From Loxodes magnus (lineage: Eukaryota; Ciliophora; Karyorelictea; Loxodida; Loxodidae), in assembly GCA_946699065.1 (NCBI GenBank), contig CAMPDV010001959.1:1-64000 (forward strand): a stretch of DNA of 64,000 nt, read 5' to 3'. This document shows positions 39,220 to 53,108 of this stretch, in pieces. The notes under the pieces were generated by a model, which ran no database searches, was not told the origin of the DNA, and saw only the letters and a program-made list of their open reading frames with translations. Positions within the stretch are counted from its first letter, which is position 1. Each line of letters opens with the position of its first letter. A program made the position numbers and the translations under genes.

Positions 39220-39645
39220 TCATACATAACTAGTGTGACCACTCATGGTCTTACAGGTACCTGTCTTGACGTCCCATAGTCTCACCGTATAATCTGCACT
39301 TCCCGATACGATGAACTCTGAATCACAGGATATAGCCACAGATGATACATAACTAGTGTGACCACTCATGGTCTTACAGGTACCTGTCTTGACGTCCCAT
39401 AGTCTCACCGTATAATCTGCACTTCCCGATACGATGAACTCTGAATCACTGGATATAGCCACAGATGATACATAACTAGTGTGACCATTCATGGTCTTAC
39501 AGGTACCTGTCTTGACGTCCCATAGTCTCACCGTATAATCATTACTTCCCGATACGATGAACTCTGAATCACTGGATATAGCCACTGCATATACATAACT
39601 AGTGTGACCACTCATGGTCTTACAGGTACCTGTCTGACGTTCCAT
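39220..39645 (-). CDS. Third ATG-initiated WD40 run after a 1-bp deletion
   Basis: This 141-codon run starts with ATG at 39645, brought into frame by the deletion near 39635, and ends at TGA-7 at 39220. It includes a Cys13 blade and an Asn41 blade not seen elsewhere at high copy. Confidence 0.35.
   Translation of the reverse strand: MERQTGTCKTMSGHTSYVYAVAISSDSEFIVSGSNDYTVRLWDVKTGTCKTMNGHTSYVSSVAISSDSEFIVSGSADYTVRLWDVKTGTCKTMSGHTSYVSSVAISCDSEFIVSGSADYTVRLWDVKTGTCKTMSGHTSYV
39634..39636 (-). other. 1-bp deletion in Lys33 codon
   Basis: GTCTTGAC becomes GTCTGAC, here without TTCCAG. It brings an ATG into the blade frame for 39220-39645. Confidence 0.95.
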
Positions 39646-39830
39646 AGTCTCACCGTATAATCATTACTTCCCGATACGATGAACTCTGAATCACTGGATA
39701 TAGCCACAGAGAATACATAACTAGTGTGACCACTCATGGTCTTACAGGTACCTGTCTTGACGTCCCATAGTCTCACCGTATAATCATTACTTCCCGATAC
39801 GATGAACTCTGAATCACTGGATATAGCCAC

Positions 39831-41306
39831 AGATCATACATAACTAGTGTGACCACTCATGGTCTTACAGGTACCTGTCTTGACGTCCCATAGTCTCACC
39901 GTATAATCTGCACTTCCCGATACGATGAACTCTGAATCACTGGATATAGCCACTGCATATACATAACTAGTGTGACCACTCATGGTCTTACAGGTACCTG
40001 TCTGACGTTCCATAGTCTCACCGTATAATCATTACTTCCCGATACGATGAACTCAATCACTGGATATAGCCACAGATCATACATAACTAGTGTGACCACT
40101 CATGGTCTTAAAGGTACCTTTCTTGACGTTCCATAGTCTCACCGTATAATCTGCACTTCCCGATACGATGAACTCTGAATCACTGGATATAGCCACAGAT
40201 CATACATAACTAGTGTGACCACTCATGGTCTTACAGGTACCTGTCTTGACGTCCCATAGTCTCACCGTATAATCTGCACTTCCCGATACGATGAACTCTG
40301 AATCACTGGATATAGCCACAGATCATACATAACTAGTGTGACCACTCATGGTCTTACAGGTACCTGTCTTGACGTCCCATAGTCTCACCGTATAATCTGC
40401 ACTTCCCGATACGATGAACTCTGAATCACTGGATATAGCCACAGATCATACATAACTAGTGTGACCACTCATGGTCTTACAGGTACCTGTCTTGACGTCC
40501 CATAGTCTCACCTAACAATCATAACTTCCCGATACGATGAACTCTGAATCACTGGATAAAGCCACAGAGAATACAGAACTAGTGTTACCACTCATGGTCT
40601 TACAGGTACCTGTCTTGACGTCCCATAGTCTCACCGTATAATCATTACTTCCCGATACGATGAACTCTGAATCACTGGATATAGCAACAGATCATACATT
40701 AATAGTGTGACCACTCATGGTCTTACAGGTACCTGTCTTGACGTCCCATAGTCTCACCTAACAATCATTACTTCCCGATACGATGAACTCTGAATCACTG
40801 GATAAAGCCACAGAGAATACAGAACTAGTGTTACCACTCATGGTCTTACAGGTACCTGTCTTGACGTCCCATAGTCTCACCGTATAATCATTACTTCCCG
40901 ATACGATGAACTCTGAATCACTGGATATAGCCACAGCATATACCTAACCTGTATGACCACTCATGGTCTTACAGGTACCTGTCTTGACGTCCCATAGTCT
41001 CACCGTATAATCTGCACTTCCCGATACGATGAACTCTGAATCACTGGATATAGCCACAGATCATACATAACTAGTGTGACCACTCATGGTCTTACAGGTA
41101 CCTGTCTTGACGTCCCATAGTCTCACCTAACAATCATAACTTCCCGATACGATGAACTCTGAATCACTGGATATAGCCACAGATGATACATAACTAGTGT
41201 GACCACTCATGGTCTTACAGGTACCTGTCTTGACGTCCCATAGTCTCACCGTATAATCTGCACTTCCCGATACGATGAACTCTGAATCACTGGATATAGC
41301 CACAGA
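39831..41306 (-). repeat. Stop-dense stretch with frameshifts
   Basis: About 12 units with no open run beyond about 60 codons. It combines TGA-7 units, TAG-26 units, a 1-bp deletion at 40003 and a 2-bp deletion at 40054. Asn-for-His2 units occur near 40585 and 40832. I see no non-repeat content. Confidence 0.85.
40002..40055 (-). other. 1-bp and 2-bp deletions in neighbouring positions
   Basis: The 1-bp Lys33 deletion at 40003 is followed 51 bp on by the 2-bp deletion at 40054. Together they remove three bases, so the frame is restored after a short out-of-frame stretch. Confidence 0.95.
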
Positions 41307-42388
41307 TCATACATAACTAGTGTGACCACTCATGGTCTTACAGGTACCTGTCTTGACGTCCCATAGTCTCACCGTATAATCATTACTTCCCGATACGATG
41401 AACTCTGAATCACTGGATATAGCCACAGATGATACATAACTAGTGTGACCACTCATGGTCTTACAGGTACCTGTCTTGACGTCCCATAGTCTCACCGTAT
41501 AATCATTACTTCCCGATACAATGAACTCTGAATCACTGGATATAGCCACTGAATATACATAACTAGTGTGACCACTCATGGTCTTACAGGTACCTGTCTT
41601 GACGTCCCATAGTCTCACCGTATAATCATTACTTCCCGATACGATGAACTCTGAATCACTGGATATAGCCACAGATCATATATAACTAGTGTGACCACTC
41701 ATGGTCTTACAGGTACCTGTCTTGACGTCCCATAGTCTCACCGTATAATCATTACTTCCCGATACAATGAACTCTGAATCACTGGATATAGCCACTGCAT
41801 ATACATAACTAGTGTGACCACTCATGGTCTTACAGGTACCTGTCTTGACGTCCCATAGTCTCACCGTATAATCATTACTTCCCGATACGATGAACTCTGA
41901 ATCACTGGATATAGCCACAGATCATACATAACTAGTGTGACCACTCATGGTCTTACAGGTACCTGTCTTGACGTCCCATAGTCTCACCGTATAATCTGCA
42001 CTTCCCGATACGATGAACTCTGAATCACTGGATATAGCCACAGATCATACATAACTAGTGTGACCACTCATGGTCTTACAGGTACCTGTCTTGACGTCCC
42101 ATAGTCTCACCGTATAATCTGCACTTCCCGATACGATGAACTCTGAATCACTGGATATAGCCACAGCATATACAGAACTAGTGTGACCACTCATGGTCTT
42201 ACAGGTACCTTTCTTGACGTCCCATAGTCTCACCGTATAATCTGCACTTCCCGATACGATGAACTCTGAATCACTGGATATAGCCACAGATCATACAGAA
42301 CTAGTGTGACCACTCATGGTCTTACAGGTACCTGTCTTGACGTCCCATAGTCTCACCTAACAATCATAACTTCCCGATACGATGAACT

Positions 42389-42634
42389 CAATCACTGGAT
42401 ATAGCCACAGAAGATACACAACTATTGTGACCACTCATGGTCTTACAGGTACCTGTCTTGACGTCCCATAGTCTCACCGTATAATCTGCACTTCCCGATA
42501 CGATGAACTCTGAATCACTGGATATAGCCACAGATGATACATAACTAGTGTGACCACTCATGGTCTTACAGGTACCTGTCTTGACGTCCCATAGTCTCAC
42601 CGTCTAATCATAACTTCCCGATACGATGAACTCA
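42389..42634 (-). other. Two 2-bp deletions two units apart
   Basis: CTCAATC occurs at 42389 and again at 42633, each followed by AGAAGATACAC. The second is in a TAG-25 unit. Confidence 0.95.
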
Positions 42635-42844
42635 ATCACTGGATATAGCCACAGAAGATACACAACTAGTGTGACCACTCATGGTCTTACAGGTACCTGT
42701 CTTGACGTCCCATAGTCTCACCGTATAATCTTCACTTCCCGATACGATGAACTCTGAATCACTGGATATAGCCACAGCATATACATAACTAGTGTGACCA
42801 CTCATGGTCTTACAGGTACCTGTCTTGACGTCCCATAGTCTCAC

Positions 42845-43390
42845 CTAACAATCATAACTTCCCGATACGATGAACTCTGAATCACTGGATATAGCCACTG
42901 CATATACATAACTAGTGTGACCACTCATGGTCTTACAGGTACCTGTCTTGACGTTCCATAGTCTCACCGTATAATCATTACTTCCCGATACGATGAACTC
43001 TGAATCACTGGATATAGCCACTGCATATACATAACTAGTGTGACCACTCATGGTCTTACAGGTACCTGTCTTGACGTCCCATAGTCTCACCGTATAATCT
43101 GCACTTCCCGATACGATGAACTCTGAATCACTGGATATAGCCACTGCATATACATAACTAGTGTGACCACTCATGGTCTTACAGGTACCTGTCTTGACGT
43201 CCCATAGTCTCACCGTATAATCATAACTTCCCGATACGATGAACTCTGAATCACTGGATAAAGCCACAGAGAATACAGAACTAGTGTTACCACTAATGGT
43301 CTTACAGGTACCTTTCTTGACGTCCCATAGTCTCACCGTATAATCTGCACTTCCCGATACGATGAACTCTGAATCACTGGATATAGCCAC
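42845..43390 (-). CDS. Open WD40 run, about 4.4 blades
   Basis: This 181-codon run lies between TGA-7 near 43394 and TAG-26 at 42845. It has the blade with Asn2 in place of His2 and Ile40 in place of Met40, a linked pair also seen near 29650, 53250, 53990 and 54970. Confidence 0.3.
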   Translation of the reverse strand: MAISSDSEFIVSGSADYTVRLWDVKKGTCKTISGNTSSVFSVALSSDSEFIVSGSYDYTVRLWDVKTGTCKTMSGHTSYVYAVAISSDSEFIVSGSADYTVRLWDVKTGTCKTMSGHTSYVYAVAISSDSEFIVSGSNDYTVRLWNVKTGTCKTMSGHTSYVYAVAISSDSEFIVSGSYDC

Positions 43391-43951
43391 AGATCATACA
43401 TAACTAGTGTGACCACTCATGGTCTTACAGGTACCTGTCTTGACGTTCCATAGTCTCACCTAACAATCATAACTTCCCGATACGATGAACTCTGAATCAC
43501 TGGATATAGCCACAGATCATACATAACTAGTGTGACCACTCATGGTCTTACAGGTACCTGTCTTGACGTCCCATAGTCTCACCGTATAATCTGCACTTCC
43601 CGATACGATGAACTCTGAATCACTGGATATAGCCACAGATCATACATAACTAGTGTGACCACTCATGGTCTTACAGGTACCTGTCTTGACGTCCCATAGT
43701 CTCACCGTATAATCATTACTTCCCGATACGATGAACTCTGAATCACTGGATATAGCCACAGATGATACATAACTAGTGTGACCACTCATGGTCTTACAGG
43801 TACCTGTCTTGACGTCCCATAGTCTCACCGTATAATCATTACTTCCCGATACAATGAACTCTGAATCACTGGATATAGCCACTGCATATACATAACTAGT
43901 GTGACCACTCATGGTCTTACAGGTACCTGTCTTGACGTCCCATAGTCTCAC

Positions 43952-46222
43952 CTAACAATCATAACTTCCCGATACGATGAACTCTGAATCACTGGATATA
44001 GCCACAGATCATACATAACTAGTGTGACCACTCATGGTCTTACAGGTACCTGTCTTGACGTCCCATAGTCTCACCGTATAATCTGCACTTCCCGATACGA
44101 TGAACTCTGAATCACTGGATATAGCCACAGATCATACATAACTAGTGTGACCACTCATGGTCTTACAGGTACCTGTCTTGACGTCCCATAGTCTCACCGT
44201 ATAATCTGCACTTCCCGATACGATGAACTCTGAATCACTGGATATAGCCACAGATCATACAGAACTAGTGTGACCACTCATGGTCTTACAGGTACCTGTC
44301 TTGACGTCCCATAGTCTCACCGTATAATCATGACTTCCCGATACGATGAACTCTGAATCACTGGATATAGCCACAGATCATACAGAACTAGTGTGACCAC
44401 TCATGGTCTTACAGGTACCTGTCTTGACGTCCCATAGTCTCACCGTATAATCATGACTTCCCGATACGATGAACTCTGAATCACTGGATATAGCCACAGA
44501 TCATACATAACTAGTGTGACCACTCATGGTCTTACAGGTACCTGTCTTGACGTCCCATAGTCTCACCGTATAATCTGCACTTCCCGATACGATGAACTCT
44601 GAATCACTGGATATAGCCACAGATCATACATAACTAGTGTGACCACTCATGGTCTTACAGGTACCTGTCTTGACGTCCCATAGTCTCACCGTATAATCTG
44701 CACTTCCCGATACGATGAACTCTGAATCACTGGATATAGCCACAGATCATACATAACTAGTGTGACCACTCATGGTCTTACAGGTACCTGTCTTGACGTC
44801 CCATAGTCTCACCGTATAATCTGCACTTCCCGATACGATGAACTCTGAATCACTGGATATAGCCACAGATCATACATAACTAGTGTGACCACTCATGGTC
44901 TTACAGGTACCTGTCTTGACGTCCCATAGTCTCACCGTATAATCTGCACTTCCCGATACGATGAACTCTGAATCACTGGATATAGCAACAGATCATACAG
45001 AACTAGTGTGACCACTCATGGTCTTACAGGTACCTGTCTTGACGTCCCATAGTCTCACCGTATAATCTGCACTTCCCGATACGATGAACTCTGAATCACT
45101 GGATATAGCCACAGATCATACAGAACTAGTGTGACCACTCATGGTCTTACAGGTACCTGTCTTGACGTCCCATAGTCTCACCGTATAATCATGACTTCCC
45201 GATACGATGAACTCTGAATCACTGGATATAGCCACAGATCATACATAACTAGTGTGACCACTCATGGTCTTACAGGTACCTGTCTTGACGTCCCATAGTC
45301 TCACCGTATAATCTGCACTTCCCGATACGATGAACTCTGAATCACTGGATATAGCCACAGATCATACATAACTAGTGTGACCACTCATGGTCTTACAGGT
45401 ACCTGTCTTGACGTCCCATAGTCTCACCGTATAATCTGCACTTCCCGATACGATGAACTCTGAATCACTGGATATAGCCACAGATCATACATAACTAGTG
45501 TGACCACTCATGGTCTTACAGGTACCTGTCTTGACGTCCCATAGTCTCACCGTATAATCTGCACTTCCCGATACGATGAACTCTGAATCACTGGATATAG
45601 CCACAGATCATACATAACTAGTGTGACCACTCATGGTCTTACAGGTACCTGTCTTGACGTCCCATAGTCTCACCTAACAATCATAACTTCCCGATACGAT
45701 GAACTCTGAATCACTGGATATAGCCACAGATGATACATAACTAGTGTGACCACTCATGGTCTTACAGGTACCTTTCTTGACGTCCCATAGTCTCACCTAA
45801 CAATCATAACTTCCCGATACGATGAACTCTGAATCACTGGATATAGCCACAGATCATACATAACTAGTGTGACCACTCATGGTCTTACAGGTACCTGTCT
45901 TGACGTCCCATAGTCTCACCGTATAATCTGCACTTCCCGATACGATGAACTCTGAATCACTGGATATAGCCACAGATCATACATAACTAGTGTGACCACT
46001 CATGGTCTTACAGGTACCTGTCTTGACGTCCCATAGTCTCACCGTATAATCTGCACTTCCCGATACGATGAACTCTGAATCACTGGATATAGCCACAGAT
46101 CATACATAACTAGTGTGACCACTCATGGTCTTACAGGTACCTGTCTTGACGTCCCATAGTCTCACCGTATAATCTGCACTTCCCGATACGATGAACTCTG
46201 AATCACTGGATATAGCCACAGA
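43952..46222 (-). repeat. Longest stop-saturated block, mostly consecutive TGA-7 units
   Basis: From about 43,990 to 45,610 fourteen consecutive units carry TGA at codon 7 (plus-strand GATCATAC). Residue 23 alternates mainly between Ala and His, and residue 5 between Tyr and Ser. After two units with TAG-26, TGA units resume to 46,222. Nothing else is encoded. Confidence 0.9.
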
Positions 46223-49200
46223 TCATACATAACTAGTGTGACCACTCATGGTCTTACAGGTACCTGTCTTGACGTCCCATAGTCTCACCGTATAATCTGC
46301 ACTTCCCGATACGATGAACTCTGAATCACTGGATATAGCCACTGCATATACATAACTAGTGTGACCACTCATGGTCTTACAGGTACCTGTCTTGACGTCC
46401 CATAGTCTCACCGTATAATCATAACTTCCCGATACGATGAACTCTGAATCACTGGATAAAGCCACAGAGAATACAGAACTAGTGTGACCACTCATGGTCT
46501 TACAGGTACCTGTCTTGACGTCCCATAGTCTCACCGTATAATCTGCACTTCCCGATACGATGAACTCTGAATCACTGGATATAGCCACAGATCATACATA
46601 ACTAGTGTGACCACTCATGGTCTTACAGGTACCTGTCTTGACGTTCCATAGTCTCACCTAACAATCATAACTTCCCGATACGATGAACTCTGAATCACTG
46701 GATATAGCCACAGATCATACATAACTAGTGTGACCACTCATGGTCTTACAGGTACCTGTCTTGACGTCCCATAGTCTCACCGTATAATCATTACTTCCCG
46801 ATACGATGAACTCTGAATCACTGGATATAGCCACAGATCATACATAACTAGTGTGACCACTCATGGTCTTACAGGTACCTGTCTTGACGTCCCATAGTCT
46901 CACCGTATAATCTGCACTTCCCGATACGATGAACTCTGAATCACTGGATATAGCCACAGAGAATACAGAACTAGTGTTACCACTCATGGTCTTACAGGTA
47001 CCTGTCTTGACGTCCCATAGTCTCACCGTATAATCTGCACTTCCCGATACGATGAACTCTGAATCACTGGATATAGCCACAGATCATACATAACTAGTGT
47101 GACCACTCATGGTCTTACAGGTACCTGTCTTGACGTCCCATAGTCTCACCGTATAATCATAACTTCCCGATACGATGAACTCTGAATCACTGGATATAGC
47201 AACAGATCATACAGAACTAGTGTGACCACTCATGGTCTTACAGGTACCTGTCTTGACGTCCCATAGTCTCACCGTATAATCATTACTTCCCGATACGATG
47301 AACTCTGAATCACTGGATATAGCCACAGCATATACAGAACTAGTGTGACCACTCATGGTCTTACAGGTACCTTTCTTGACGTCCCATAGTCTCACCGTAT
47401 AATCATAACTTCCCGATACGATGAACTCTGAATCACTGGATATAGCCACAGATCATACATAACTAGTGTGACCACTCATGGTCTTACAGGTACCTGTCTT
47501 GACGTCCCATAGTCTCACCGTATAATCTGCACTTCCCGATACGATGAACTCTGAATCACTGGATAAAGCAACAGATCATACATAACTAGTGTGACCACTC
47601 ATGGTCTTACAGGTACCTTTCTTGACGTCCCATAGTCTCACCGTATAATCTGCACTTCCCGATACGATGAACTCTGAATCACTGGATATAGCCACAGCAT
47701 ATACAGAACTAGTTTGACCACTCATGGTCTTACAGGTACCTGTCTTGACGTCCCATAGTCTCACCGTATAATCATAACTTCCCGATACGATGAACTCTGA
47801 ATCACTGGATATAGCCACAGATCATACATAACTAGTGTGACCACTCATGGTCTTACAGGTACCTGTCTTGACGTCCCATAGTCTCACCGTATAATCTGCA
47901 CTTCCCGATACGATGAACTCTGAATCACTGGATATAGCCACTGCATATACATAACTAGTGTTACCACTCATGGTCTTACAGGTACCTGTCTTGACGTCCC
48001 ATAGTCTCACCGTATAATCATTACTTCCCGATACGATGAACTCTGAATCACTGGATATAGCCACAGATCATACATAACTAGTGTGACCACTCATGGTCTT
48101 ACAGGTACCTGTCTTGACGTCCCATAGTCTCACCGTATAATCTGCACTTCCCGATACGATGAACTCTGAATCACTGGATATAGCCACTGCATATACATAA
48201 CTAGTGTGACCACTCATGGTCTTACAGGTACCTGTCTTGACGTCCCATAGTCTCACCGTATAATCTGCACTTCCCGATACGATGAACTCTGAATCACTGG
48301 ATATAGCCACAGCATATACAGAACTAGTGTGACCACTCATGGTCTTACAGGTACCTTTCTTGACGTCCCATAGTCTCACCGTATAATCATAACTTCCCGA
48401 TACGATGAACTCTGAATCACTGGATATAGCCACAGATCATACATAACTAGTGTGACCACTCATGGTCTTACAGGTACCTGTCTTGACGTCCCATAGTCTC
48501 ACCGTATAATCATAACTTCCCGATACGATGAACTCTGAATCACTGGATATAGCCACAGATCATACATAACTAGTGTGACCACTCATGGTCTTACAGGTAC
48601 CTGTCTTGACGTCCCATAGTCTCACCGTATAATCTGCACTTCCCGATACGATGAACTCTGAATCACTGGATAAAGCAACAGATCATACATAACTAGTGTG
48701 ACCACTCATGGTCTTACAGGTACCTTTCTTGACGTCCCATAGTCTCACCGTATAATCTGCACTTCCCGATACGATGAACTCTGAATCACTGGATATAGCC
48801 ACAGATCATACATTACTAGTGTGACCACTCATGGTCTTACAGGTACCTGTCTTGACGTCCCATAGTCTCACCGTATAATCATAACTTCCCGATACGATGA
48901 ACTCTGAATCACTGGATATAGCCACAGATCATACATAACTAGTGTGACCACTCATGGTCTTACAGGTACCTGTCTTGACGTCCCATAGTCTCACCGTATA
49001 ATCTGCACTTCCCGATACGATGAACTCTGAATCACTGGATATAGCCACTGCATATACATAACTAGTGTTACCACTCATGGTCTTACAGGTACCTGTCTTG
49101 ACGTCCCATAGTCTCACCGTATAATCATTACTTCCCGATACGATGAACTCTGAATCACTGGATATAGCCACAGATCATACATAACTAGTGTGACCACTCA

Positions 49201-50224
49201 TGGTCTTACAGGTACCTGTCTTGACGTCCCATAGTCTCACCGTATAATCTGCACTTCCCGATACGATGAACTCTGAATCACTGGATATAGCCACTGCATA
49301 TACATAACTAGTGTGACCACTCATGGTCTTACAGGTACCTGTCTTGACGTCCCATAGTCTCACCGTATAATCTGCACTTCCCGATACGATGAACTCTGAA
49401 TCACTAGATATAGCCACAGATCATACATAACTAGTGTGACCACTCATGGTCTTACAGGTACCTGTCTTGACGTCCCATAGTCTCACCGTATAATCTGCAC
49501 TTCCCGATACGATGAACTCTGAATCACTGGATATAGCCACAGATCATACAGAACTAGTGTGACCACTCATGGTCTTACAGGTACCTGTCTTGACGTCCCA
49601 TAGTCTCACCGTATAATCATTACTTCCCGATACGATGAACTCTGAATCACTGGATATAGCCACAGATCATACAGAACTAGTTTGACCACTCATGGTCTTA
49701 CAGGTACCTGTCTTGACGTCCCATAGTCTCACCGTATAATCTGCACTTCCCGATACGATGAACTCTGAATCACTGGATATAGCCACAGATCATACATAAC
49801 TAGTGTGACCACTCATGGTCTTACAGGTACCTGTCTTGACGTCCCATAGTCTCACCGTATAATCATTACTTCCCGATACGATGAACTCTGAATCACTGGA
49901 TATAGCCACAGATCATACATAACTAGTGTGACCACTCATGGTCTTACAGGTACCTGTCTTGACGTCCCATAGTCTCACCGTATAATCTGCACTTCCCGAT
50001 ACGATGAACTCTGAATCACTGGATAAAGCCACAGAAGATACAGAACTAGTGTGACCACTCATGGTCTTACAGGTACCTGTCTTGACGTCCCATAGTCTCA
50101 CCGTATAATCTGCACTTCCCGATACGATGAACTCTGAATCACTGGATATAGCCACTGCATATACATAACTAGTGTGACCACTCATGGTCTTACAGGTACC
50201 TGTCTTGACGTCCCATAGTCTCAC

Positions 50225-50839
50225 CTAACAATCATAACTTCCCGATACGATGAACTCTGAATCACTGGATAAAGCCACAGCATATACATAACTAGTGTGA
50301 CCACTCATGGTCTTACAGGTACCTGTCTTGACGTCCCATAGTCTCACCGTAGAATCATAACTTCCCGATACGATGAACTCTGAATCACTGGATAAAGCCA
50401 CAGCATATACATAACTAGTGTGACCACTCATGGTCTTACAGGTACCTGTCTTGACGTCCCATAGTCTCACCGTAGAATCATAACTTCCCGATACGATGAA
50501 CTCTGAATCACTGGATAAAGCCACAGATGATACATAACTAGTGTGACCACTCATGGTCTTACAGGTACCTGTCTTGACGTCCCATAGTCTCACCGTATAA
50601 TCTGCACTTCCCGATACGATGAACTCTGAATCACTGGATATAGCCACAGAGAATACAGAACTAGTGTTACCACTCATGGTCTTACAGGTACCTGTCTTGA
50701 CGTCCCATAGTCTCACCGTATAATCTGCACTTCCCGATACGATGAACTCTGAATCACTGGATATAGCCACAGATGATACATAACTAGTGTGACCACTCAT
50801 GGTCTTACAGGTACCTGTCTTGACGTCCCATAGTCTCAC
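50225..50839 (-). CDS. Open WD40 run, about five blades
   Basis: This 204-codon run lies between TAG-25 at 50843 and TAG-26 at 50225. Three consecutive blades are nearly identical (Tyr23, Ser25, Leu11), which suggests very recent local unit duplication. Confidence 0.3.
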   Translation of the reverse strand: MRLWDVKTGTCKTMSGHTSYVSSVAISSDSEFIVSGSADYTVRLWDVKTGTCKTMSGNTSSVFSVAISSDSEFIVSGSADYTVRLWDVKTGTCKTMSGHTSYVSSVALSSDSEFIVSGSYDSTVRLWDVKTGTCKTMSGHTSYVYAVALSSDSEFIVSGSYDSTVRLWDVKTGTCKTMSGHTSYVYAVALSSDSEFIVSGSYDC

Positions 50840-50871
50840 CGTCTAATCATAACTTCCCGATACGATGAACT

Positions 50872-50873
50872 CA
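50872..50873 (-). other. 2-bp deletion
   Basis: CTCAATC form in a TAG-25 unit, linked here to AGATGATACAC, a hybrid of the two usual neighbours. Confidence 0.95.
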
Positions 50874-51998
50874 ATCACTGGATATAGCCACAGATGATAC
50901 ACAACTAGTGTGACCACTCATGGTCTTACAGGTACCTGTCTTGACGTCCCATAGTCTCACCGTATAATCTGCACTTCCCGATACGATGAACTCTGAATCA
51001 CTGGATATAGCCACAGATCATACATAACTAGTGTGACCACTCATGGTCTTACAGGTACCTGTCTTGACGTCCCATAGTCTCACCGTATAATCATTACTTC
51101 CCGATACGATGAACTCTGAATCACTGGATATAGCCACTGCATATACATAACTAGTGTGACCACTCATGGTCTTACAGGTACCTGTCTTGACGTCCCATAG
51201 TCTCACCGTATAATCATTACTTCCCGATACGATGAACTCTGAATCACTGGATATAGCCACAGATCATACATAACTAGTGTGACCACTCATGGTCTTACAG
51301 GTACCTGTCTTGACGTCCCATAGTCTCACCGTATAATCATTACTTCCCGATACGATGAACTCTGAATCACTGGATATAGCCACAGATCATACATAACTAG
51401 TGTGACCACTCATGGTCTTACAGGTACCTGTCTTGACGTCCCATAGTCTCACCGTATAATCTGCACTTCCCGATACGATGAACTCTGAATCACTGGATAA
51501 AGCCACAGAAGATACAGAACTAGTGTGACCACTCATGGTCTTACAGGTACCTGTCTTGACGTCCCATAGTCTCACCGTATAATCTGCACTTCCCGATACG
51601 ATGAACTCTGAATCACTGGATATAGCCACAGATCATACAGAACTAGTGTGACCACTCATGGTCTTACAGGTACCTGTCTTGACGTCCCATAGTCTCACCT
51701 AACAATCATAACTTCCCGATACGATGAACTCTGAATCACTGGATAAAGCCACAGCATATACATAACTAGTGTGACCACTCATGGTCTTACAGGTACCTGT
51801 CTTGACGTCCCATAGTCTCACCGTAGAATCATAACTTCCCGATACGATGAACTCTGAATCACTGGATAAAGCCACAGCATATACATAACTAGTGTGACCA
51901 CTCATGGTCTTACAGGTACCTGTCTTGACGTCCCATAGTCTCACCGTATAATCATCACTTCCCGATACGATGAACTCTGAATCACTGGATATAGCCAC

Positions 51999-53108
51999 AG
52001 ATCATACATAACTAGTGTGACCACTCATGGTCTTACAGGTACCTGTCTTGACGTCCCATAGTCTCACCGTATAATCATGACTTCCCGATACGATGAACTC
52101 TGAATCACTGGATATAGCCACAGATCATACATAACTAGTGTGACCACTCATGGTCTTACAGGTACCTGTCTTGACGTCCCATAGTCTCACCGTATAATCT
52201 GCACTTCCCGATACGATGAACTCTGAATCACTGGATATAGCCACAGATCATACATAACTAGTGTGACCACTCATGGTCTTACAGGTACCTGTCTTGACGT
52301 CCCATAGTCTCACCGTATAATCATGACTTCCCGATACGATGAACTCTGAATCACTGGATATAGCCACAGATCATACATAACTAGTGTGACCACTCATGGT
52401 CTTACAGGTACCTGTCTTGACGTCCCATAGTCTCACCTAACAATCATAACTTCCCGATACGATGAACTCTGAATCACTGGATATAGCCACAGATGATACA
52501 TAACTAGTGTGACCACTCATGGTCTTACAGGTACCTTTCTTGACGTCCCATAGTCTCACCTAACAATCATAACTTCCCGATACGATGAACTCTGAATCAC
52601 TGGATATAGCCACAGATGATACATAACTAGTGTGACCACTCATGGTCTTACAGGTACCTGTCTTGACGTCCCATAGTCTCACCGTATAATCTGCACTTCC
52701 CGATACGATGAACTCTGAATCACTGGATATAGCCACAGATCATACATAACTAGTGTGACCACTCATGGTCTTACAGGTACCTGTCTTGACGTCCCATAGT
52801 CTCACCGTATAATCTGCACTTCCCGATACGATGAACTCTGAATCACTGGATATAGCCACAGATCATACATAACTAGTGTGACCACTCATGGTCTTACAGG
52901 TACCTGTCTTGACGTCCCATAGTCTCACCGTATAATCTGCACTTCCCGATACGATGAACTCTGAATCACTGGATATAGCCACAGATCATACATAACTAGT
53001 GTGACCACTCATGGTCTTACAGGTACCTGTCTTGACGTCCCATAGTCTCACCTAACAATCATAACTTCCCGATACGATGAACTCTGAATCACTGGATATA
53101 GCCACAGA
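51999..53108 (-). repeat. Stop-saturated block of nine units
   Basis: Four TGA-7 units (about 52,000 to 52,375), then units with TAG-26 and Ser7, then four TGA-7 units (about 52,738 to 53,108). It resembles the 44-46 kb block in unit order and may be a partial copy of it. Confidence 0.8.

Larger units (their letters stand above)
30500..41000 (-). repeat. Sub-array built on 27- and 29-unit duplications
   Basis: Rare markers recur at offsets that equal whole units once local deletions are counted. The Lys25 unit lies at 30558 and 33877: 3319 bp, 27 units minus the 2 bp deleted between them. A TTCCAG variant lies at 35561 and 38879: 3318 bp, 27 units minus 3. A doubly deleted unit lies near 32630 and 36194, and an ACCTGTATG variant at 37383 and 40945 (3562 bp): 29 units minus 4 and minus 5. 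Most single-base deletions of the window cluster here. Confidence 0.85.
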
